Origin: Paenibacillus sp. Soil766
Lineage (GTDB): Bacteria > Bacillota > Bacilli > Paenibacillales > NBRC-103111
Direction: 5' to 3'
Assembly (NCBI RefSeq): GCF_001428105.1
Contig: NZ_LMSJ01000045.1
Span: 112,129 to 176,128 of the forward strand
DNA: 64,000 bases
A model generated the notes under the pieces. That model was not told the DNA's origin, made no database searches, and saw nothing but the letters and a program-made list of their open reading frames with translations. The first letter of the stretch is position 1; the number at the start of each line of letters is the position of its first letter. The position numbers and the translations under genes are program-made. Below are positions 43,448 to 51,262 of this stretch, in pieces.

Positions 43448-43921
43448 GTGAATACATCAACTACGGTATCTGTAAGAAAAGCTTCAGTGGATGATATCGA
43501 TAAGCTTTTCGAAATTATACAGGGGTATGCCAAACAGGGCATCATGTTGCCGCGGAGCAGGGAGATGCTCCAAGATCAAATTGATACGTTTGTTGTCGCT
43601 GAATTCGATGGCTTATTAATCGGCTGTGGTTCATTGACAAGGTTGGGACCAGATCTTGTTGAGATTCGCTCACTTGGGATGACGTCTGGCTACAAGGGTC
43701 AAGGAATCGGTGGCAAGCTTGTTGATTTCCTAGTTGAGGAGGCAAGAAGCCAAGGAATTATTAAAGTTATGGCCCTTACTTATGAAGTGGCATTCTTTCT
43801 GAAAAACGGCTTTACACTCGTTCCGAAGGAGATTTTTCCTGAGAAGGTTTGGAGAGATTGCATGCATTGCAAAAAACAGTATTGTTGCGACGAAATCGCC
43901 GTACTTAAACGTTTGGATTGA
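43448..43921 (+). CDS. GNAT-family N-acetyltransferase (ArgA-like)
   Basis: 157 residues from GTG 43448 (GGTGGGGA upstream). GNAT acetyl-CoA motif SGYKGQGIGGKLVDFLVEEA and the motif B strand VMALTYEVAFFLKNGF. The C-terminus holds Cys-rich MHCKKQYCCDE. Resembles N-acetylglutamate-synthase-like acetyltransferases, but substrate uncertain. Not part of the B. subtilis backbone at this place. Its stop is immediately followed by the hrcA promoter. Confidence 0.85.
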   Translation: MNTSTTVSVRKASVDDIDKLFEIIQGYAKQGIMLPRSREMLQDQIDTFVVAEFDGLLIGCGSLTRLGPDLVEIRSLGMTSGYKGQGIGGKLVDFLVEEARSQGIIKVMALTYEVAFFLKNGFTLVPKEIFPEKVWRDCMHCKKQYCCDEIAVLKRLD

Positions 43922-43922
43922 C

Positions 43923-43952
43923 TTGACAACAGACCTTAGGGTCTGTTATTTT
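43923..43952 (+). promoter_or_regulatory. Sigma-A promoter of the hrcA heat-shock operon
   Basis: Perfect TTGACA (43923-43928) and TATTTT (43947-43952) with TGT in front (extended -10), 18-bp spacer. The -35 begins two bases after the acetyltransferase stop codon. Confidence 0.8.
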
Positions 43953-43953
43953 T
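43928..43953 (+). terminator. Terminator embedded in the hrcA promoter spacer
   Basis: AACAGACC-TTAG-GGTCTGTT, a perfect 8-bp hairpin, followed by ATTTTT. It ends the acetyltransferase transcript; its stem fills the space between the -35 and -10 boxes of the next promoter. Confidence 0.85.
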
Positions 43954-43963
43954 GTATTAGGAT

Positions 43964-43990
43964 TTAGCACTCACTAAATACGAGTGCTAA
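43964..43990 (+). promoter_or_regulatory. CIRCE operator (HrcA binding site)
   Basis: TTAGCACTC-N9-GAGTGCTAA, an exact match to the CIRCE consensus, just downstream of the promoter and 41 bases before hrcA. HrcA with GroEL represses from this site at normal temperature. Confidence 0.98.
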
Positions 43991-44031
43991 CGAAGGTGGC
44001 AAATAGTGAGAAGTGAGGAGGAGGGGTACTC

Positions 44032-45060
44032 ATGTTGACAGAGCGCCAACGCATGATTTTAAGTGCAATCATTGATGATTACGTTCGTTCAGCGGAGCCA
44101 ATAGGTTCGCGAAGTATTTCGAAGCGTGGGAATGTTGGTTTTAGTCCAGCGACCATACGTAACGAAATGTCTGATCTCGAAGAAATGGGTTATCTTGAGC
44201 AGCCTCATACGTCCGCAGGTCGTATTCCTTCACACAAAGGTTATCGCTATTATGTCGATCATTTGCTCCAGCACGGCTCCTTGCATAGTCATGATTTGGA
44301 CTCCATGAAGGGGGCTTTCGCAGAACGAATTCAAGAGATGGAAGGTGTTATTCAGCACGTTGCTGGCATGCTCTCCAGTCTTACGAATTACACGTCTATT
44401 GTGCTCGGTCCTGAAGTTTTTAGCACGACATTGAAGCATCTCCAAATCATTCCGATCTCAGATACGACAGCTGTTGCGATCCTAGTGATGAATACGGGTC
44501 ATGTTGAAAATAAGACAGTAACGATTCCCGAAGGAATTCCGATGTCGGAAATCGAGAAGGTCGTTAATATTCTGAACACTAGGCTTAAGAATGTGCCATT
44601 AGTTCAGTTTAAATCGAAGCTCTACAATGAGATTTCTAATGAGTTAAGCAAATATGTCACTGGCTATCAAGAGCTTCTTGGTTTGGTGGAAAGCGTGCTT
44701 CAAAGCGATGAGAAGGACCGTGTTTTCCTCAGTGGAATGACGAATATGCTCACACAGCCTGAGTTCAAGGATGTGGAGAAAGTGAAGAGTATTTTTGATC
44801 TGCTGGAAGAAGCACCAACCCTTATCAAGTTATTTACACCGTCTAATGAAGGCATTGAGATTAAAATCGGTGCTGAGAATAGTATCGAAGCCATAACGAA
44901 TTGCAGTTTAATAACAGCTTCCTATTCCATTGGCGGTACGCCGCTTGGAACGATTGGTATTTTGGGACCAACTCGTATGGAATACGGTAGAGTCATTGGC
45001 TTAATGGAGCATCTATCGAAGCATATGGAATTGGTCCTAGGACGTTGGTATGGCAAATGA
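44032..45060 (+). CDS. hrcA: Heat-inducible transcription repressor HrcA
   Basis: 342 residues. N-terminal winged helix (MLTERQRMILSAIIDDYVRS, SPATIRNEMSDLEEMGYLEQ, HTSAGRIPSHKGYRYYVD) and the GAF-like dimerisation domain. It represses this operon through the CIRCE site. The stop overlaps an ATG of the chaperonin frame by three bases (ATGA). Confidence 0.98.
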   Translation: MLTERQRMILSAIIDDYVRSAEPIGSRSISKRGNVGFSPATIRNEMSDLEEMGYLEQPHTSAGRIPSHKGYRYYVDHLLQHGSLHSHDLDSMKGAFAERIQEMEGVIQHVAGMLSSLTNYTSIVLGPEVFSTTLKHLQIIPISDTTAVAILVMNTGHVENKTVTIPEGIPMSEIEKVVNILNTRLKNVPLVQFKSKLYNEISNELSKYVTGYQELLGLVESVLQSDEKDRVFLSGMTNMLTQPEFKDVEKVKSIFDLLEEAPTLIKLFTPSNEGIEIKIGAENSIEAITNCSLITASYSIGGTPLGTIGILGPTRMEYGRVIGLMEHLSKHMELVLGRWYGK

Positions 45061-45074
45061 CAGGAGTCAAACCC

Positions 45075-46598
45075 ATGCACGGTGAAAGCGAAGAAAGGTA
45101 CTCTACATTAGTGAATAATGCCGCAGCTGTCAGAGCGATTTGTTCGGCTGTTGAAGGAACCTTGGGTCCTAAAGGACTAGATACTATGCTAGTCGGCGGC
45201 CAAGGTGATGTCATTATAACCAACGATGGTGTAACCATTTTGGAAAAGATGGATGTTACCCATCCCGCTGCCAGGCTAATGATTCAAGTTGCTCGCAGTC
45301 AGCAACGCCAAATTGGCGATGGCACAACGACAGCGACCGTGCTTGCCGGAGCCATGGTGCAAGAAGGCGTCGCACAAGTTACACGAGGCGTTCCTGTCGC
45401 CAAGGTTGTCACTGGCATGCTGCAGGGTATTGAATTGGCCGTAGCGAGCCTGCAGGGCCGCAGTCGTAAGATTGCTGGCCTGACAGATCCCGCGTTGCAG
45501 CGAATTGCTTACACTGCTGGGCGTGAGCAAACGGACATCGCGAAGCTTATCATACAAGCTGCTGAAGCAGTCGGAGAGGCGAAATTACGCGAAGAGGGCT
45601 ATCGCTTCGCGGACAGCGTGCTCGCACATGAAGAAGCGAGCAGCGAGGTATGGACCGGCATTCTGCTAAACCAGAAGCCGATGAACCTGCATCCGGGGCA
45701 TGAGCGCCGAGATGCCCGCATCCTCGTGCTGCATGATGCCCTGGAGCCTGAGGCGGTCAGCGAGGAATCGCTGGTCACCGAGGCAGGCTTCCAGCGGTAC
45801 ATGCAGCTTCGAGAGCTCTTCCGCAGCTCCCTCGGCTCGCTGCTGGAGCTTGGCGTCGGTCTGATTGCATCAGACCGCGGGGTTGACCCAGAGGCGGAGC
45901 AGTTCTGCTCCGACCATGGCATTCTCGTGCTGCAGCGGCTGTCCCACAGGGACCTGCTGCTGCTGAGCGAGCACACCGGCGCTAGGCCGGTGCGGCGCAC
46001 GGCGCTGCGCAAAAGCGCGCCGGAGCTGAGCGCTGCGCTCGGTCACGCGGGCTATGCCGCGTATGACGAGCGGCTAGAGCGCGTGCGCGTAGCGCGCGGT
46101 CACGGCGAGCAGCACGTGACCGTGATCGTTGGCGCTGCGACGCGCGAAGCGGCGCATGAGCGCTCGCGCATCGCGAAGGACGCTGCGTCAGCTGTCCAAG
46201 CCGCCGTGCGCGGCGGGTACTTGCCCGGCGGCGGCGCAGCGGAGATGGCCGTCGCGCATGATCTGGAGCGTGTGCGCGAGACGATGAAGGGCATGGAGGG
46301 CTTTGGTGTGGCCGCTGTTGCGGGAGCACTGCGTAAGCCATTGTCTCAAATCGTCGTGAATGCAGGCTACAATCCGCTCGAGAAGGTTGAAGAGCTGAAA
46401 GCGGCCCAGCTTGCGCAGGATACGGACAGCCTAGGGATCGATTGTGATACAGGGTTGATCACGAATTTTGTGGAAGCAGGGATCATGGATCCGACAGATG
46501 TGAAAATTCACGCCCTGCAAGCGGCTGGTGAAGTAGCTGCCGCGGTGCTGCGTATCCATACAGTGATTAAGATGAAGCAGCCTTTTGAAGAGAACTAA
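45075..46598 (+). CDS. Group III (archaeal thermosome-like) chaperonin in the dnaK operon
   Basis: 507 residues, closer to TCP-1/thermosome than GroEL: GTLGPKGLDTMLV (29-40), TNDGVTILEKMDVTHPAARL (49-68), GDGTTTATVLAG (81-92, ATPase Asp), GGYLPGGGAAEMA (about 380-392) and a C-terminal IMDPTDVKIHALQAAGEVAA block. The KDAASAV segment keeps the second catalytic Asp. Bacterial group III chaperonins were described in Carboxydothermus and some other Firmicutes, in the dnaK operon, and work without a GroES lid. ATG 45075 has AGGAG at eight bases; ATG 45057 overlaps the hrcA stop. Codons 175-410 are very GC-rich (75 percent in 60 bases at 45961). Confidence 0.9.
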   Translation: MHGESEERYSTLVNNAAAVRAICSAVEGTLGPKGLDTMLVGGQGDVIITNDGVTILEKMDVTHPAARLMIQVARSQQRQIGDGTTTATVLAGAMVQEGVAQVTRGVPVAKVVTGMLQGIELAVASLQGRSRKIAGLTDPALQRIAYTAGREQTDIAKLIIQAAEAVGEAKLREEGYRFADSVLAHEEASSEVWTGILLNQKPMNLHPGHERRDARILVLHDALEPEAVSEESLVTEAGFQRYMQLRELFRSSLGSLLELGVGLIASDRGVDPEAEQFCSDHGILVLQRLSHRDLLLLSEHTGARPVRRTALRKSAPELSAALGHAGYAAYDERLERVRVARGHGEQHVTVIVGAATREAAHERSRIAKDAASAVQAAVRGGYLPGGGAAEMAVAHDLERVRETMKGMEGFGVAAVAGALRKPLSQIVVNAGYNPLEKVEELKAAQLAQDTDSLGIDCDTGLITNFVEAGIMDPTDVKIHALQAAGEVAAAVLRIHTVIKMKQPFEEN

Positions 46599-46682
46599 AG
46601 ATGGGCAAACTAAGCGCAAATGAGTCGATTGGTCGTATGATGGTTTAATAGATGTGTATTATGTTTAGGAGGTGAAGGACAA

Positions 46683-47246
46683 TTGAGTACTGGAGATAAC
46701 AAAACAGTCGAACAAGACATGGACACTACATACGCAGCCGACAACGAAGCAACGACTGGAGAAGCTGGAGCAGACGTTTCCGAGGAAGCTACGGTATCGA
46801 GCGAATTGGAGCAGGCGCGTGTGCAAGCCGAAGAAAACTATCAGCGTTTACTACGCGTTCAAGCGGACTTCGACAACTTCCGTCGCCGTGCAAGAGCGGA
46901 GAAGGAAGATTTCGCGAAATACGCTTCGCTAAAATTGATTGAGCAGCTATTACCGATTGTGGATAACTTTGATCGCGCGCTGTCTTCAAGCAAAGAGACG
47001 AAGGATTTCGACGCTTTGGTGAAGGGCTTGGATATGACATACCGCGGTTTGGATCAAGTATTATCTGCCGAAGGACTTAAGCCTATCGAGGCAGTTGGCC
47101 AACCATTTAATCCTGAATTCCATCAGGCTGTTATGCAAGTGGAATCTGAGGAGCATGAAGAAGGTATCGTCGTAGAAGAATTGCAAAAAGGCTATATCCT
47201 AAAGGATAAGGTCATCCGACCTGCCATGGTTAAAGTTAGCGTATAA
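46683..47246 (+). CDS. grpE: Nucleotide exchange factor GrpE
   Basis: 187 residues from TTG 46683, preceded by AGGAGGTG. Acidic N-terminus, long coiled coil (about 35-90, with RVQADFDNFRRRARAEKED), then the beta domain FNPEFHQAVMQVESEEHEEG. It releases ADP from DnaK. The gap to the chaperonin is 84 bases. Confidence 0.96.
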   Translation: MSTGDNKTVEQDMDTTYAADNEATTGEAGADVSEEATVSSELEQARVQAEENYQRLLRVQADFDNFRRRARAEKEDFAKYASLKLIEQLLPIVDNFDRALSSSKETKDFDALVKGLDMTYRGLDQVLSAEGLKPIEAVGQPFNPEFHQAVMQVESEEHEEGIVVEELQKGYILKDKVIRPAMVKVSV

Positions 47247-47311
47247 GAGTTATTATTCCATGTCTAAATAAAACTAATGACGTTCCTATGGGACATAAGG
47301 AGGATCTTTAC

Positions 47312-49150
47312 ATGAGTAAAGTAATTGGTATTGACTTAGGTACTACAAATTCTTGCGTTGCCGTTATGGAAGGCGGAGAAGCTGTTGTAATTCCAAATCC
47401 AGAAGGTAACCGCACAACGCCATCCGTTGTAGGTTTCAAGAAAGATGGCGAGCGTGTTGTTGGTGAAACAGCAAAGCGTCAAGCAATCACAAATCCAGAT
47501 AAAACAATCTCTTCCATCAAACGTCACATTGGTACGAACCACAAAGAGAACATTGATGGCAAAGACTACACGCCGCAAGAGATCTCTGCAATCATCCTGC
47601 AAAAGCTAAAAGCTGATGCGGAAGCTTACCTTGGCCAAACGGTTACACAAGCAGTTATCACAGTTCCTGCTTACTTTAATGACAGCCAACGTCAAGCAAC
47701 AAAAGATGCTGGTAAAATTGCTGGACTTGAAGTTCTTCGTATCGTCAATGAGCCAACTGCAGCAGCACTTGCTTACGGTTTGGAAAAAACAGAAGATCAA
47801 ACAATCCTTGTTTATGACCTTGGTGGCGGTACATTCGACGTATCCATCCTTGAGCTAGGCGATGGTTTCTTCGAAGTTAAAGCAACTAGCGGCGACAACA
47901 AATTGGGCGGAGATGACTTTGACCAAGTTGTTATGGATTACCTCGTTGCTGAATTCAAAAAAGAGCAAGGTATCGACCTTTCCAAAGACAAAGCGGCAGT
48001 TCAACGTTTGAAAGATGCTGCTGAAAAAGCGAAAAAAGAACTTTCCGGTGTTTTGACTACGACCGTTTCCCTTCCGTTCATCACGGTAGCAGACGGCGTG
48101 CCTCAGCATTTGGAGTTGAACATGACGCGTGCGAAGTTCGATGAGCTTACTTCTGGACTTGTTGAAAGAACACTAGGACCAACTCGTCAAGCGCTTCAAG
48201 ATTCCGGTTTGTCCACAAGCCAAATCGACAAAGTCGTTCTTGTTGGTGGATCCACACGTATTCCAGCAGTTGTAGAAGCGATCAAGAAATTGATCGGTAA
48301 AGAGCCTCACAAAGGTGTTAACCCGGATGAAGTTGTTGCACTTGGTGCTGCTGTTCAAGCTGGTGTTTTGACTGGTGAAGTGAAAGACGTTGTTCTTCTT
48401 GACGTAACACCACTTTCCCTTGGTATCGAAACAGCAGGCGGCGTGTTCACGAAAATGATCGACCGCAACACAACAATCCCAACTACAAAATCCCAAGTGT
48501 ACTCCACTTATGCAGATAACCAAACTAGCGTTGAGATTCACGTGCTTCAAGGTGAGCGCTCCATGGCTAGCGGCAACAAAACACTTGGCCGTTTCATGCT
48601 AGGTGATATTCCTCCAGCTCCACGTGGCGTTCCGCAAATCGAAGTTAGTTTCGATATCGATGCGAATGGTATCGTTAATGTGTCTGCTTTGGATAAAGGT
48701 ACAGGCAAAAGCCAAAAAATCACGATCACTTCCTCCAGCGGTTTGAGCGATGCAGAAGTTGAACAAATGGTGAAGGATGCGGAAGCACATGCTGAGGAAG
48801 ATCGCGCACGTAAAGAGCTTGTAGAAGCTCGTAACGAAGCCGATCAATTGGTATACTCCGTTGACAAAACGATCAAAGATCTTGGTGACAAAGTAGACCA
48901 AGGCGAGATCGACAAAGCGAATGCAGCGAAAGAGAAAGTAACAGCTGCTCTTGCTGGCAACGATCTTGAAACGATTAAAACTGCAACTGCAGAATTGACT
49001 GAAGTCATTCAACAACTTTCTGTTAAATTATATGAGCAAGCTTCCCAAGATCAAGGCCAAGGTCCTGATGCTGGCGCAGGCGAAGCACCTAAAGGCAGAG
49101 AAAATGTTGTAGACGCTGACTACGAAGTGGTTGACGAACCTAAAAAATAA
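47312..49150 (+). CDS. dnaK: Molecular chaperone DnaK (Hsp70)
   Basis: 612 residues. GIDLGTTNSCVAVMEGG at the N-terminus, ATPase signatures VYDLGGGTFDVSILELG and VVLVGGSTRIPAVVEAI, substrate-binding domain, and an acidic tail ending EVVDEPKK. ATG 47312 follows AAGGAGG; the longer frame from 47288 is not supported. Heat-inducible via CIRCE. Confidence 0.98.
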   Translation: MSKVIGIDLGTTNSCVAVMEGGEAVVIPNPEGNRTTPSVVGFKKDGERVVGETAKRQAITNPDKTISSIKRHIGTNHKENIDGKDYTPQEISAIILQKLKADAEAYLGQTVTQAVITVPAYFNDSQRQATKDAGKIAGLEVLRIVNEPTAAALAYGLEKTEDQTILVYDLGGGTFDVSILELGDGFFEVKATSGDNKLGGDDFDQVVMDYLVAEFKKEQGIDLSKDKAAVQRLKDAAEKAKKELSGVLTTTVSLPFITVADGVPQHLELNMTRAKFDELTSGLVERTLGPTRQALQDSGLSTSQIDKVVLVGGSTRIPAVVEAIKKLIGKEPHKGVNPDEVVALGAAVQAGVLTGEVKDVVLLDVTPLSLGIETAGGVFTKMIDRNTTIPTTKSQVYSTYADNQTSVEIHVLQGERSMASGNKTLGRFMLGDIPPAPRGVPQIEVSFDIDANGIVNVSALDKGTGKSQKITITSSSGLSDAEVEQMVKDAEAHAEEDRARKELVEARNEADQLVYSVDKTIKDLGDKVDQGEIDKANAAKEKVTAALAGNDLETIKTATAELTEVIQQLSVKLYEQASQDQGQGPDAGAGEAPKGRENVVDADYEVVDEPKK

Positions 49151-49218
49151 TCATATTCTAACTTAATAGAAGTTTAAAGAAAGTTTTTAAACACTGTTTG
49201 TTACGCACGGAACGTTAG

Positions 49219-49255
49219 AGTCAAAGCCTACTGGAGTTTTTCCATGGCTTTGACT
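49219..49255 (+). terminator. Hairpin between dnaK and dnaJ
   Basis: Perfect 10-bp stem AGTCAAAGCC/GGCTTTGACT with a 17-base loop that contains a T-run; weak U-tract follows. Could cause partial termination or mark a processing site, lowering dnaJ relative to dnaK. Confidence 0.5.
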
Positions 49256-49290
49256 TTCCGTTTGTAGTCTTGAACATGGGAGTGGAACAA

Positions 49291-50409
49291 GTGAGTAAAC
49301 GTGATTATTACGAGGTGTTAGGTCTCGGTAAAGATGCTTCACAGGATGAGATCAAGAAAGCTTACCGTAAGATGGCACGTCAATATCACCCTGACGTGAA
49401 TAAAGCGGCAGATGCAGAAGATAAGTTCAAAGAAGCGAAGGATGCCTATGATGTACTGAGCGATGATCAGAAGAAAGCGCAATATGATCAGTTCGGTCAC
49501 GTAGATCCGAATCAAGGGTTTGGCGGAGGTCAAGACTTCGGCGGCGGCTTCGGGGATATCTTTGATATGTTCTTCGGTGGCGGCGGCGGTGGTAATCGTC
49601 GTAACCCGAATGCACCGCAGCGCGGTAACGACTTGCAATACACGATGACAGTGGAATTTAAAGAAGCCATTTTTGGTAAAGAAATGGATATCAACATTCC
49701 GCGAACTGAGAATTGCGATACGTGTAATGGTTCGGGTGCCAAAGCAGGAACAAAGCCAGAAACTTGTGGCGGCTGTCATGGTAGCGGACAACAAGAAGTG
49801 GTTCAGAATACAGCATTTGGTCGTATTGTGAATCGCCGCGTGTGTACGTCATGTAATGGTTCCGGTAAAATCATTAAAGAAAAATGCGGAACATGTCATG
49901 GCGCTGGTAAAGTGAAAAAGACCCGCACAATTCACATTAAGATTCCTGCTGGTGTTGATGATGGTGCTCAACTTCGCGTTTCTGGTGAAGGTGAAGGCGG
50001 TACACGTGGAGGCCCATCAGGTGACCTTTATGTTGTGATTCGCGTGAAAAACCATGAATTCTTCCAACGTGAAGGCAACGATGTGTATTGTGAAGTGCCA
50101 TTGACGTTCATGCAGGCTGCGCTTGGTGATGAAATTGAAATCCCAACGCTTACTGAGAAAGTCAAGCTCAAAATTCCTGCTGGTACGCAAACCGATACGT
50201 ACTTCCGTCTAAAGGGCAAAGGCGTTCCGCATCTTCGTGGCTTCGGTCAAGGGGATCAACACGTGAAAGTTATCGTGATGACACCGACGAACTTGTCAGA
50301 AGATCAGAAAGATTTGCTGCGTCAGTTCGGCAAGCAAAGCGGCGAACATACACATGAGCAAAGCCAGTCTATTTTTGAACGTATGAAAAGAGCTTTCTTA
50401 GGCGACTAA
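49291..50409 (+). CDS. dnaJ: Co-chaperone DnaJ
   Basis: 372 residues from GTG 49291 (SKRDYYEVLGL, GGGAGTGG upstream). J domain with HPD (RQYHPDVNK), Gly/Phe-rich linker, four CxxCxGxG zinc repeats (CDTCNGSG, CGGCHGSG, CTSCNGSG, CGTCHGAG), C-terminal substrate domain. Stimulates DnaK ATPase. Ends the heat-shock operon. Confidence 0.98.
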   Translation: MSKRDYYEVLGLGKDASQDEIKKAYRKMARQYHPDVNKAADAEDKFKEAKDAYDVLSDDQKKAQYDQFGHVDPNQGFGGGQDFGGGFGDIFDMFFGGGGGGNRRNPNAPQRGNDLQYTMTVEFKEAIFGKEMDINIPRTENCDTCNGSGAKAGTKPETCGGCHGSGQQEVVQNTAFGRIVNRRVCTSCNGSGKIIKEKCGTCHGAGKVKKTRTIHIKIPAGVDDGAQLRVSGEGEGGTRGGPSGDLYVVIRVKNHEFFQREGNDVYCEVPLTFMQAALGDEIEIPTLTEKVKLKIPAGTQTDTYFRLKGKGVPHLRGFGQGDQHVKVIVMTPTNLSEDQKDLLRQFGKQSGEHTHEQSQSIFERMKRAFLGD

Positions 50410-50427
50410 GCATATGAGAATACAAAG

Positions 50428-50492
50428 AAAACACCCCCCAGGTGAGCTTTACAGATGTTGATCTGTTGAAGTTCCCATGTGGGGTGTTTTTT
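50428..50492. terminator. Bidirectional terminator after dnaJ
   Basis: AAAACACCCC pairs with GGGGTGTTTT; an inner ACAGAT/ATCTGT hairpin sits at 50451-50466. The T-run continues. Serves dnaJ and the convergent lipoprotein gene. Confidence 0.88.
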
Positions 50493-50493
50493 C

Positions 50494-51246
50494 TCATTCT
50501 TTTATTTTCTCAAATTTAGCGTCATATAACCTGAACATCGTTTTGTAACCTGAGTCGTCAATTTTTATGCCCACATCTAATCGACCTGTTATTTGGAGTG
50601 GCCCTGATGTGAAACGAAGTTTGTCCCCTTTAGGCAAATACACAATCATAATCTTGTTCCAATACGTTTCGTCTCCGTTATCGAAAGGGCATTCGGCTCC
50701 AGGTTCAGGAATGAGTAGAAACCAGTTCTTCTCCATGGATAAAACTTCACCCATATACCCTTTAATCACTACCTGTTTGCCGCTTAGATCCCAGAACTTA
50801 TTGGATGGAGTTGTTTGCTTATCATTATCAAAAAACTCTGACCACTTGAGCTCATCTTGCTTGGTTTTTATGACCTTGTCTATCGGTTTTTCCTCTACAA
50901 GTACTGTTTGTTTTGGTAATTCGATCTTCGGAGATGGTGTAGACATTACGGCATTAACTGTTGATTTTTTCGGATCGGAACTAGGTGTAGGAGCAACAGA
51001 TGGAACTGCAGAAGGAGCTGTCGAAGGTACGGCAGAAGGTGTACCGGTAACAGCAGGGATTTCTTTCTCTATGGTCGGTTTGACTTCTGGAGAGGGAGAC
51101 TGAATAGCAGGTTCAGCTGTTGTAGAACTATTTGGAGAGGATTTGATAGTGGCTTCGGAAAAAGAATGGACTTCCTGCTTTGCATCTTTCGTTCCACAAG
51201 CTGTCAATAATATGCTGCATATGAGAATCAGACTCATCCATCTCAT
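50494..51246 (-). CDS. Lipoprotein with Pro/Ser repeats and a DUF3299-like domain
   Basis: 250 residues. Lipobox LLTAC near the N-terminus, then a low-complexity linker (short PSAVPS-type repeats, residues 40-110), then a globular C-terminal domain (about 135-250; FWDLSGKQVVIKGYMGEVLS, PGAECPFDNGD, LQITGRLDVG) like DUF3299. It is the last of three genes with an ABC permease and ATPase. In Vibrio the zinc-regulated zrg cluster links a similar domain with an ABC pair, so a metal-uptake role is possible, unproven. Confidence 0.75.
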   Translation of the reverse strand: MRWMSLILICSILLTACGTKDAKQEVHSFSEATIKSSPNSSTTAEPAIQSPSPEVKPTIEKEIPAVTGTPSAVPSTAPSAVPSVAPTPSSDPKKSTVNAVMSTPSPKIELPKQTVLVEEKPIDKVIKTKQDELKWSEFFDNDKQTTPSNKFWDLSGKQVVIKGYMGEVLSMEKNWFLLIPEPGAECPFDNGDETYWNKIMIVYLPKGDKLRFTSGPLQITGRLDVGIKIDDSGYKTMFRLYDAKFEKIKE

Positions 51247-51262
51247 GATGTTCGCCTCCTGA

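Noticed and set aside
45982..46341. 119-residue minus-strand ORF in the chaperonin gene
   Set aside because: Arg/Ala/Ser-rich shadow caused by the GC-rich coding strand; no ribosome-binding site or family match.
45075..46598. Calling the chaperonin GroEL
   Set aside because: Motifs match thermosome/group III, no groES nearby, and the position in the dnaK operon fits group III.
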